64,000 nucleotides of DNA from Streptosporangium pseudovulgare (GTDB taxonomy: Bacteria > Actinomycetota > Actinomycetes > Streptosporangiales > Streptosporangiaceae), in contig NZ_BMQJ01000005.1 of NCBI RefSeq assembly GCF_014648055.1, positions 310,001-374,000 of the forward strand, written 5' to 3'. This document shows positions 57,113 to 64,000 of the stretch, piece after piece. Under the pieces are notes generated by a model that was not told the DNA's origin, did no database searches, and saw only the letters and a program-made list of their open reading frames with translations. Each line of letters starts with the position of its first letter. Positions within the stretch are counted from its first letter, which is position 1. The translations under genes and the position numbers were made by a program.

Positions 57113-57646
57113 TCAGATCGGGCCGTCCCCCTGCGTCGGCGAGGTCTCGCGGTCACCGCGCGCCCGGCGGCCGATCGCCAGCGTCAGCCCCGTTCCCAGC
57201 ACCGTCACCACGGTGGCGAGCGCCCCGAACAACCACAGCGTCCGGACGGCGGACGCCGCCTCCGCCTCCCGGTCCGGGTCCCCGCCGGAGTACCCGGCGG
57301 GCCGCGGCGCGCCCACCGTGAACGTGCCGTTGTACGGCCCGCCCCGGACGCAGCGGACCGTGACGACGTAGGAGCCGGGGACGGTGTCGAAGCTGACGCG
57401 GGCGGTGCCGTACATCGCGCCGTCGTGGTCGCCGAGCCGGGCGGAGGTGGTGTCGAAGGCGGCGGAGTAGGCGACGGCGGGGGCGACGCACGGGTCGACG
57501 GAGACGATCACGAGCTGTCCCGGGCGGGCCGTGGACGGGGTGACGCTCACGTCGTCCCCCGCGGCGGCGCCGCCGGTGAGCACGAACACGGCCGCGCACA
57601 ACCCGAGGACTCTCGCGCACGTCGCGACGTCGCGACCAGGCCCCAT
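57113..57646 (-). CDS. Exported protein with C-terminal membrane anchor, unknown function
   Basis: A 177-residue protein from ATG 57646. A signal peptide (VLGLCAAVFVLTGGAAAGDD) precedes a beta-rich domain with a Cys pair (GQLVIVSVDPCVAPAVAYSA, PGSYVVTVRCVRGGPYNG). A transmembrane helix (LWLFGALATVVTVLGTGLTL) and a basic tail follow. The domain resembles the one in the sortase-linked lipoprotein at 28 kb. I recognise no named family. It lies between infA and the DUF1707 gene, after a terminator. The start has no clear ribosome-binding site. Confidence 0.72.
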   Translation of the reverse strand: MGPGRDVATCARVLGLCAAVFVLTGGAAAGDDVSVTPSTARPGQLVIVSVDPCVAPAVAYSAAFDTTSARLGDHDGAMYGTARVSFDTVPGSYVVTVRCVRGGPYNGTFTVGAPRPAGYSGGDPDREAEAASAVRTLWLFGALATVVTVLGTGLTLAIGRRARGDRETSPTQGDGPI

Positions 57647-57740
57647 CGCCCACCCCCACCTCACGGCCCACCGATGGCGATCATGTACCCGGCCGCCCGG
57701 GGGGCAAGGGCCTCGGGGGGTAAAGATCACGCACAACGCG

Positions 57741-57780
57741 GGAAAGGCCCTCCGGCGGCGGACCGCCGGAGGGCCTTTCC
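57741..57780. terminator. Strong hairpin after the DUF1707 gene
   Basis: GGAAAGGCCCTCCGGCGG and CCGCCGGAGGGCCTTTCC form a perfect 18-bp stem with a CGGA loop, 76 bp beyond the DUF1707 stop. The outer AAA/TTT ends favour termination. Confidence 0.8.
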
Positions 57781-57856
57781 GGAAGGTGAGGATCTCGTAC
57801 GGCCACGGCCCGGCCGTACGGCGCCGGCCATGCCGAGCCCGGCGCCGAGGAGGCCG

Positions 57857-58312
57857 TCAGGGGTCCCGGCGGCGGCCCGAGCCGGAGAACATCGTGATGA
57901 CCAGCAGGACCATGCCCCACGGTCCCATCACCCACAGCGGCCAGGGATAGGTGAAGTCGAGACTGCTCACCAGGCCGATGAAGAACCAGATCGCCCAGTT
58001 GATGGCGCCGACCACCGCCCAGGCCTGCCACGCCTCCTTGAGGTCGCCCGACCCCTTGCCGGACTTGGCCTTCCCGCTCCGCGCCGGCTGCCGGGAGGCG
58101 GGCTCGGGAAGGCTCCGCAGGTCGACGTCGGGGAGGTCGGAGGTCAGCCGGGCCAGCTCGCCGTAGGTCTTGCTGGTGTAGAGCTGCTCCAGACGCTCGT
58201 CGAACTCCTCCGTGGTGAGCCGGCCCTGCGCGTAGTGCTCCCTCAGCGCCGCGGCGACCCTGTCACGGTCTCCGTCAGAGGCTCGCATCTCCGGACCAAC
58301 CGCCATCGGCAT
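57857..58312 (-). CDS. DUF1707 and 2TM-domain protein
   Basis: A 151-residue protein. The N-terminal DUF1707/SHOCT-like domain (MRASDGDRDRVAAALREHYA, GRLTTEEFDERLEQLYTSKT, YGELARLTSDLPDV) is typical of actinobacteria. A linker and two hydrophobic helices (WAVVGAINWAIWFFIGLVS, PLWVMGPWGMVLLVITMFSG) follow. The function of the family is unknown. ATG 58312 or 58306 is possible; neither has a clear ribosome-binding site. It lies 28 bp after the map stop. Confidence 0.83.
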   Translation of the reverse strand: MPMAVGPEMRASDGDRDRVAAALREHYAQGRLTTEEFDERLEQLYTSKTYGELARLTSDLPDVDLRSLPEPASRQPARSGKAKSGKGSGDLKEAWQAWAVVGAINWAIWFFIGLVSSLDFTYPWPLWVMGPWGMVLLVITMFSGSGRRRDP

Positions 58313-58340
58313 CACATCCGCTCACCGGCGGGCAGATCGT

Positions 58341-59159
58341 CTAGCCCGCGTCTCCCAACAGGTCGGCAAGCCGCTCTCTCCCCCCGTCAAGGGCGGTCAG
58401 TACCCACGGACCATTATCGGTCACCGCGACGCTGTGTTCGAAGTGCGCGGAGGCCTTTCCGTCGACGGTCACGACGGTCCAGTCGTCGGACAGCACCCTG
58501 GTCCGGTCGGTGCCGAGGTTCAGCATCGGCTCCACGGCGAAGCACATGCCCGCCTCGAAGCGCGGCCCCCGGCCCGGGCGGCCGTGGTTGGCGACCCACG
58601 GGTCCATGTGCATCTCGGTGCCGATGCCGTGCCCGCCGTACTCCTGGGGGATGCCGTAACGGCCCTGGGAGCGGACGTACCTCTCGATCTCGTGGCCGAT
58701 GTCGGAGAGGTGACGGCCGACGGTGAGCGCGGCGATGCCCCGCCACATGGCCTCCTCGGTGACCCGCATCAGCTCGGTCAGCTTGGGATCCACCTCGCCC
58801 ACCGGGACCGTGATGGCGGAGTCGCCGTGCCAGCCGTCGAGGATGGCCCCGCAGTCGATCGAGATGATGTCGCCCTCGCGCAGCGGGCGCCGATCGCTCG
58901 GGATCCCGTGGACGACCTCGTTGTTCACCGACGCGCAGATCGACGCCGGGAAGCCCTGGTAGCCCTTGAAGGAGGGGATCGCGCCCTCGTCCCTGATGGC
59001 CTTCTCCGCGATGCCGTCGAGGTCCAGCGGGGTCATCCCCGGCTGGACGCTCTCGCGGAGCAGTTGCAGCGTCCGGCCGACCACCAGGCCCGCCGCCCGC
59101 ATCTTCTCCAGCTGCTCGGGCGTCTTCAGCTGGATTCCGTGCCTGTTCTTCTTGAACAC
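58341..59159 (-). CDS. map: Type I methionine aminopeptidase
   Basis: Map removes the initiator methionine from nascent proteins. The 272-residue protein has the five metal ligands in SIDCGAILDGWHGDSAITV (two Asp), GHGIGTEMH (His), CFAVEPML (Glu) and HFEHSVAVT (Glu). The substrate loop is GFPASICASVNNEVVHG. GTG 59159 is the start. It lies 205 bp after adk, across a terminator-like hairpin, in the conserved secY-adk-map order. Confidence 0.97.
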   Translation of the reverse strand: MFKKNRHGIQLKTPEQLEKMRAAGLVVGRTLQLLRESVQPGMTPLDLDGIAEKAIRDEGAIPSFKGYQGFPASICASVNNEVVHGIPSDRRPLREGDIISIDCGAILDGWHGDSAITVPVGEVDPKLTELMRVTEEAMWRGIAALTVGRHLSDIGHEIERYVRSQGRYGIPQEYGGHGIGTEMHMDPWVANHGRPGRGPRFEAGMCFAVEPMLNLGTDRTRVLSDDWTVVTVDGKASAHFEHSVAVTDNGPWVLTALDGGRERLADLLGDAG

Positions 59160-59231
59160 GTGCGCACCCCCTGGGGTGGTTCAACGGGCGGTCGAGGAGG
59201 CCAATTCCCCCGATTCTGCCCTAAATGACAA

Positions 59232-59264
59232 CACGCCACCCGTGGGGTTTCCATGGGTGGCGTG
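59232..59264 (-). terminator. Terminator after adk
   Basis: CACGCCACCCGTGG and CCATGGGTGGCGTG pair over 14 positions with one mismatch and a 5-nt loop. On the minus strand it is followed by TGTTGTCATTT, which is T-rich. It separates adk from map. Confidence 0.7.
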
Positions 59265-59364
59265 CTGGATGATTTCTCCGGCCTTCCGGTCCCGGCTCCG
59301 CGGGTCGTTCCCCGGGAACGGGACCCGAGCCGGGCCGTTCCCGGTCCGGGACCCGGGCGGGCCG

Positions 59365-60015
59365 CTAGTCGGCGAAGGGGCGCAGGGCCTCCATCGCGCG
59401 CTGGGTGATCTCCTCCACCGGGCCGGTGGCGTCCACCCCGACCAGGAGGCTCTCGTCGGCGTAGAAGGAGACGAGCGGGGCGGTCTGCTCCTGGTAGACC
59501 TCCAGCCGGTGGCGGACGGTCTCCTCGGAGTCGTCCTCACGCTGGTACAGCCGGCCGCCGCAGACGTCGCAGACGTCGTCCTTCTTGTCGTCGAAGTCGA
59601 CGTGCCAGATGCGGCCGCACTGGCCGCACGTACGGCGGCCCGCCAGCCTGCGCACGACCTCCTCGTCGTCGACCACGAGCTCGAGGACGACGTCGAGGGC
59701 CGCGCCGAACTCCGAGAGCATCTTCTTCAGGATCTCGGCCTGGGGCACGTTCCTGGGGAAGCCGTCGAGCAGGAAACCGTCCTGCGCGTCGCTCTCCGAG
59801 AGGCGGTCGCGGACCATCGCGATCGTCACCTCGTCGGGCACGAGGTCGCCGCGGTCCATGTACTCCTTGGCAATCCTGCCGAGTTCCGTGCCGCCCGAGA
59901 CGTTGGCACGGAAGATGTCACCTGTCGAGATCTTCGGGATGGACAGGTTCGATGCGATGAACTGGGCCTGCGTCCCCTTACCCGCTCCGGGGGGCCCGAC
60001 CAGGACGAGACGCAC
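59365..60015 (-). CDS. adk: Adenylate kinase
   Basis: Adk interconverts AMP + ATP and 2 ADP. The 216-residue long-form enzyme has the P-loop [12 protein letters not shown], the AMP-binding [10 protein letters not shown] and LDGFPRN. The LID domain has a zinc ribbon, [13 protein letters not shown] and [19 protein letters not shown] 60015 overlaps the secY stop by one base (TAGTG), so the two genes are coupled. Confidence 0.97.
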   Translation of the reverse strand: MRLVLVGPPGAGKGTQAQFIASNLSIPKISTGDIFRANVSGGTELGRIAKEYMDRGDLVPDEVTIAMVRDRLSESDAQDGFLLDGFPRNVPQAEILKKMLSEFGAALDVVLELVVDDEEVVRRLAGRRTCGQCGRIWHVDFDDKKDDVCDVCGGRLYQREDDSEETVRHRLEVYQEQTAPLVSFYADESLLVGVDATGPVEEITQRAMEALRPFAD

Positions 60016-61331
60016 TACTTCAGGAAGCCTTCGTAGTTGCGCTGCTGGAGCTGGCTCTCGATCTGCTTCACGGTGTCGAGACCGACACCAACCATGATCA
60101 GAATGCTCGTTCCTCCGAACGGGAAGTTCTGACTCGCACCGACGACCGCGAGTGCGACGATCGGCACCATGGCGATCAGGCCCAGGTACAGCGCGCCGGG
60201 AGCGGTCAGCCTCGTGAGCACATAGTTCAGGTACTCAGCCGTCGGCCGGCCCGGGCGGATGCCCGGGATGAATCCACCGTACTTCTTCATGTTGTCGGCC
60301 ACTTCAACGGGGTTGAAGGTGATGGACACGTAGAAGTAGGTGAAGAAGACGATGAGCAGGAAGAAAATGATCATGTACGCCGGGGTGTCGCCCCGCACCA
60401 GGTTCTGCTCGATCCACTGGACGACCTGGTTCGGCTCCTCCGCGGAGTTGCTGAAGAGGGTCGTGACCAGCTGCGGGAGATACAGCAGCGAGGAGGCGAA
60501 GATGACGGGGATGATGCCCGCCTGGTTCACCTTCAGGGGGATGTAGGTCGAGGTCCCGCCGTACATCCGGCGGCCGACCATGCGCTTGGCGTACTGCACG
60601 GGAATCCGGCGTTGCGCCTGCTCGACCATGACCACCAGGGCGATCATCGCGATACCGGTGATGATCACCACCGCGAAGACGAAGGCGCCCTTCTGACGGG
60701 CGATGTTCAGCAGCTCGGCCGGGAAGACCGCGATCACCTGGGTGAAGATCAGGATGGACATGCCGTTGCCGACGCCGCGGTCGGTGACGAGCTCGCCCAG
60801 CCACATGATGACGCCGGTGCCGGCGGTCATCGTCAGCACCATCGTGACGATGGCGAAGATGTTGTCCTTGTCGATGAGGATCTCCTCGCGGCACTGCGGG
60901 AACAGCTGCCCGCTGCGCGCGAGGGCGATGAAGGCGGTGGACTGCAGGATCGCCAGGCCGATCGTCAGATAACGCGTGTACTGCGTGATCTTCGTCTGGC
61001 CCGCCTGCCCCTCCTTCTTCAGTGCCTCCAGCCGGGGAATGACCACCACGAGGAGCTGGAGGATGATGCTCGCGGTGATGTAGGGCATGATGCCCAGCGC
61101 GAACACTGAAAGTTTCAGCAGGGCGCCACCGCTGAACAGCTGCACCATGCCGTAGATGTTTCCGGAATCACCGGCCTGCGCCTGCTGGAGGCATCGGGCG
61201 ATGTTCTCGTTGTTTACACCCGGGGTCGGAAGAACCGAACCGAGTCGGAAAAGCGCGATGATGCCCAGTGTGAAGAGCAGCTTCTTGCGCAGGTCCGGCG
61301 TACGGAACGCTCGGGTAAACGCGGTCAGCAC
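60015..61331 (-). CDS. secY: Preprotein translocase subunit SecY
   Basis: SecY forms the protein-conducting channel of the Sec translocon in the cytoplasmic membrane. The 438-residue protein has ten hydrophobic helices, starts [20 protein letters not shown] (GTG), and shows [40 protein letters not shown] and [19 protein letters not shown]. The 180 bp upstream contain a GC-rich hairpin after rplO and an AT-rich stretch near 61390-61420 with TTGACT and TAAGAT boxes, though not at standard spacing. Confidence 0.98.
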   Translation of the reverse strand: MLTAFTRAFRTPDLRKKLLFTLGIIALFRLGSVLPTPGVNNENIARCLQQAQAGDSGNIYGMVQLFSGGALLKLSVFALGIMPYITASIILQLLVVVIPRLEALKKEGQAGQTKITQYTRYLTIGLAILQSTAFIALARSGQLFPQCREEILIDKDNIFAIVTMVLTMTAGTGVIMWLGELVTDRGVGNGMSILIFTQVIAVFPAELLNIARQKGAFVFAVVIITGIAMIALVVMVEQAQRRIPVQYAKRMVGRRMYGGTSTYIPLKVNQAGIIPVIFASSLLYLPQLVTTLFSNSAEEPNQVVQWIEQNLVRGDTPAYMIIFFLLIVFFTYFYVSITFNPVEVADNMKKYGGFIPGIRPGRPTAEYLNYVLTRLTAPGALYLGLIAMVPIVALAVVGASQNFPFGGTSILIMVGVGLDTVKQIESQLQQRNYEGFLK

Positions 61332-61466
61332 GGTCCCTCCTGCGCGCCTGAAAGGCGAGGTCGGTCAACTATGGTGCGGGGGTGGCGCATCTTACTATCT
61401 CAAGTCAACGAGCCCGCGGAAATGAGTAGTCGAAGCCCACTGTCCAGCGAACTCTAACGCACTACG

Positions 61467-61497
61467 GGCGCGGGGGCCCATGATGAGCCCCCGCGCC
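61467..61497 (-). terminator. Hairpin between rplO and secY
   Basis: GGCGCGGGGGC and GCCCCCGCGCC form a perfect 11-bp stem with a 9-nt loop, 14 bp after the rplO stop. It may end or attenuate the spc-operon message before secY. Confidence 0.65.
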
Positions 61498-61511
61498 ACG
61501 TCATGCTGTGC

Positions 61512-61967
61512 CTACAGCTCGGAGACGGAGCCACCGGCAGCGGCGATCTTCTCCTTCGCGCTGGCGGAGAAGGCGTGCGCCTGCACGTTCAACGCCACGG
61601 AGATGTCGCCGGTACCGAGCACCTTCACCGGCTGCCTCTTGCGAACCGCACCCCTGGCGATCAGCGCCTCGATGGTGACGTCGCCACCCTCGGGGAAGAG
61701 CTCGCCGAGCTTGTCCAGATTGACGACCTGGTAGGTCGTCTTGAACATAGCGTTGGAGAAGCCCTTCAGCTTGGGCAGGCGACGCTGGAGCGGAACGTTG
61801 CCACCCTCGAAACCGGGGGTGTTGGTGGTCCTGGCGTGCGTGCCCTTGGTGCCACGGCCCGCGGTCTTGCCCTTGGACGCCTCGCCGCGACCCTTGCGGA
61901 TCTTCGACTTGTTGGCGCCGGGAGCCGGCCGCAGGTGGTGAATACGGAGCGGAGTGTTCTCTGCCAT
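61512..61967 (-). CDS. rplO: 50S ribosomal protein L15
   Basis: L15 of the large subunit. The 151-residue protein has [40 protein letters not shown] and [20 protein letters not shown]. It lies 2 bp after rpmD in the spc operon. Confidence 0.98.
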   Translation of the reverse strand: MAENTPLRIHHLRPAPGANKSKIRKGRGEASKGKTAGRGTKGTHARTTNTPGFEGGNVPLQRRLPKLKGFSNAMFKTTYQVVNLDKLGELFPEGGDVTIEALIARGAVRKRQPVKVLGTGDISVALNVQAHAFSASAKEKIAAAGGSVSEL

Positions 61968-61969
61968 GT

Positions 61970-62152
61970 CTAGTCGACCTCTTCCACGGTGACGAGGTGC
62001 GTCACCACGGAGACCATGCCGCGGATCTCCGGGCGGTCCTCCTTGACGACGACGTCGCCGATGCGCTTCAGACCGAGCGAGCGCAGCGAGTCACGCTGGT
62101 TCTGCTTGCCGCCGATCTTCGAGCGAACCTGAGTGATCTTCAGGCGTGCCAT
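61970..62152 (-). CDS. rpmD: 50S ribosomal protein L30
   Basis: A 60-residue protein, [20 protein letters not shown], then [20 protein letters not shown] and the HLVTVEEVD end, the standard short bacterial L30. It lies 3 bp after rpsE and 2 bp before rplO. Confidence 0.98.
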   Translation of the reverse strand: MARLKITQVRSKIGGKQNQRDSLRSLGLKRIGDVVVKEDRPEIRGMVSVVTHLVTVEEVD

Positions 62153-62155
62153 CGC

Positions 62156-62788
<633 letters not shown>

Positions 62789-62822
62789 TAGTGGTTCCTC
62801 TTCTCATTCGTAAGACGGGCCA

Positions 62823-63206
62823 TCAGAACTCCAGCCCGCCTTCGCGGGCGCTGTCCGCGAGGGCCGCGATGCGGCCCGCGTAGCGGTTGCCACCGCGGTC
62901 GAACACGACGGCGGTGATCCCGGCGGCCTTGGCCCGCTGAGCGAGAAGCTCGCCGACCTGCTTGGCCTTGTCGGTCTTGGCGCCGGCGGCCGAACGCAGG
63001 GAGGCGTCCATGGTGGAGGCGCTCACCAGCGTGTGACCCTGAGCGTCGTCGACGATCTGGACGAACAGGTGCCGCGTGGAGCGGTTGACGACCAGGCGGG
63101 GACGCTCGGCCGTGCCGACGACCTTCTTGCGGACTCGGCCGTGGCGGCGGGCCCGCGAGACGGCGCGGGCGGCCGTGTGCTTGCCGAACGCAGTCTTGCC
63201 AGCCAT
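62823..63206 (-). CDS. rplR: 50S ribosomal protein L18
   Basis: L18 binds 5S rRNA in the central protuberance. The 127-residue protein has [40 protein letters not shown] and [20 protein letters not shown], ending AREGGLEF. It follows rplF by 2 bp. Confidence 0.98.
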   Translation of the reverse strand: MAGKTAFGKHTAARAVSRARRHGRVRKKVVGTAERPRLVVNRSTRHLFVQIVDDAQGHTLVSASTMDASLRSAAGAKTDKAKQVGELLAQRAKAAGITAVVFDRGGNRYAGRIAALADSAREGGLEF

Positions 63207-63208
63207 GC

Positions 63209-63751
63209 CTACTTACCAGCCTTTCCGACCTTGCGGCGGACAACCTCGCCCTGGTAGCGCACACCCTTGCCCTTGTACGGGTCGGGCTTGCGCAGCTTGC
63301 GGATGTTCGCGGCGATCTCGCCGACCTTCTGCTTGTCGATGCCGTCCACGTGGAACAGCGTCGGCTTCTCTACGCGGAAGGAGATGCCCTCCGGCGCGTC
63401 GATGATCACCGGGTGGCTGAAACCGAGGGAGAACTCGAGCTGGGTCGGGCCCTTGGCCTGGACGCGGTAACCGACGCCCACGATCTCCAGGGTCTTGGAG
63501 TATCCCTGGGTCACACCGGTCACCATGTTGGCGATCAGCGTGCGGGACAGGCCGTGCAGCGCACGGATCTTGTTCTCGTCGCTGGGGCGCGTGACGGTCA
63601 CGTTGCCGTCCTCGCCCTTGGCGACCTCGATCGGCTCAGCGACCGTGTGTGAAAGCGTGCCCTTGGGGCCCTTGACCGTGACATTCCGGCCATCGATGGC
63701 GATGTCCACGCCGTTCGGTACAGGGATGGGCAGCCGTCCGATTCGCGACAT
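63209..63751 (-). CDS. rplF: 50S ribosomal protein L6
   Basis: L6 lies near the factor-binding site of the large subunit. The 180-residue protein from ATG 63751 begins [20 protein letters not shown], with [18 protein letters not shown] and [23 protein letters not shown] 63751 matches the conserved N-terminus. A few upstream codons to 63775 are open but not expected. Confidence 0.98.
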   Translation of the reverse strand: MSRIGRLPIPVPNGVDIAIDGRNVTVKGPKGTLSHTVAEPIEVAKGEDGNVTVTRPSDENKIRALHGLSRTLIANMVTGVTQGYSKTLEIVGVGYRVQAKGPTQLEFSLGFSHPVIIDAPEGISFRVEKPTLFHVDGIDKQKVGEIAANIRKLRKPDPYKGKGVRYQGEVVRRKVGKAGK

Positions 63752-63768
63752 GCTGTGGTTTCTCCCTT

Positions 63769-64000
63769 CTACCAAACGAAGGCGAGGACTTCCCCGCCCA
63801 CTCCACGCTTGCTGGCCTGCTTGTCGGTCATCAGACCGCCGGACGTCGAAATGATCGCGACGCCCAGCCCGCCCAGGACCCGAGGCAGGTTGTCCTTCTT
63901 CGCATAGACCCGCAGGCCGGGCTTGGAGACCCGGCGCAGGCCAGAGAGCGAACGCTCACGGTTCTGCCCGAACTTGAGCTCCACCACGAGGTTCTTTCCA
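63769..64000 (-). CDS. rpsH: 30S ribosomal protein S8 (N-terminus beyond window)
   Basis: The C-terminal part of S8, which binds 16S rRNA helix 21, is visible: [40 protein letters not shown] and [11 protein letters not shown]. The gene runs past position 64000, so the start is not seen. It precedes rplF in the spc operon. Confidence 0.95.
   Translation of the reverse strand, partial: GKNLVVELKFGQNRERSLSGLRRVSKPGLRVYAKKDNLPRVLGGLGVAIISTSGGLMTDKQASKRGVGGEVLAFVW

Overview
The window is high-G+C, densely coding DNA from an actinobacterium, probably a Streptosporangiales-type or Streptomyces-like actinomycete. The lineage is inferred, not proven. The clues are the G+C content, frequent GTG starts, a histidine-tailed GroEL1 next to groES under a CIRCE site, the guaB3-guaB-DUF5319-rsdA-sigD order shared with Mycobacterium, a class F sortase, and an AfsR-type regulator. 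Nearly all housekeeping genes lie on the minus strand.

Layout. 1-4.3 kb: guaB3 (cut by the window start), guaB, a DUF5319 gene and the ECF sigma factor gene sigD with a very short RsdA-like anti-sigma partner. 4.5-6.8 kb: groES-groEL with promoter and CIRCE operator. 6.9-8.7 kb: a Uma2-family gene and a methyltransferase gene. 8.8-10.95 kb: tsaD-rimI-tsaB for t6A tRNA modification. 11.3-27.3 kb: a RiPP biosynthetic gene cluster. 27.5-28.8 kb: a class F sortase and a lipoprotein. 28.97-35.9 kb: tsaE, an alpha/beta hydrolase, alr, nnrD, acpS and glmS. 36.1-38.0 kb: coaA and a DUF389 membrane protein. 38.2-43.1 kb: a two-pair ABC transporter operon interrupted by a tnpB-only insertion element. 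43.2-45.0 kb: an AAA ATPase gene and a frameshifted PIN-domain gene. 45.1-47.5 kb: glmM, rpsI, rplM. 47.8-52.2 kb: a CAP-domain protein and two tandem paralogous membrane-anchored proteins. 52.2-64 kb: truA, rplQ, rpoA, rpsD, rpsK, rpsM, rpmJ, infA, then map, adk, secY, rplO, rpmD, rpsE, rplR, rplF and a partial rpsH (alpha and spc operons).

The most interesting part is the RiPP cluster. It sits between tsaE and tsaB, which are adjacent in Streptomyces, so an island of about 18 kb (BGC plus sortase genes) appears to have entered a conserved housekeeping operon. Its minus-strand operon runs: ABC ATPase, ABC permease, YcaO cyclodehydratase, a small tetracysteine partner protein, an E1-like/SagB fusion, a second nitroreductase-like oxidoreductase, five tandem small precursor genes, a PqqD-like/M50 membrane protease fusion, a split class I lantibiotic dehydratase (glutamylation and elimination proteins), and a small membrane protein. 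Three precursor genes (20382-20552, 20627-20734 and 20785-20964) encode fewer than 60 residues and are easily missed. Four of the five share a Ser/Thr-rich C-terminus with an ASCP motif. A strong hairpin directly after the precursors probably limits read-through into the enzyme genes. A large SARP/NB-ARC/TPR regulator gene faces the operon. The gene set predicts Ser/Thr/Cys-derived azol(in)es and dehydroamino acids. Only one elimination-type protein is present, so a linear goadsporin-like product is as likely as a macrocyclic thiopeptide.
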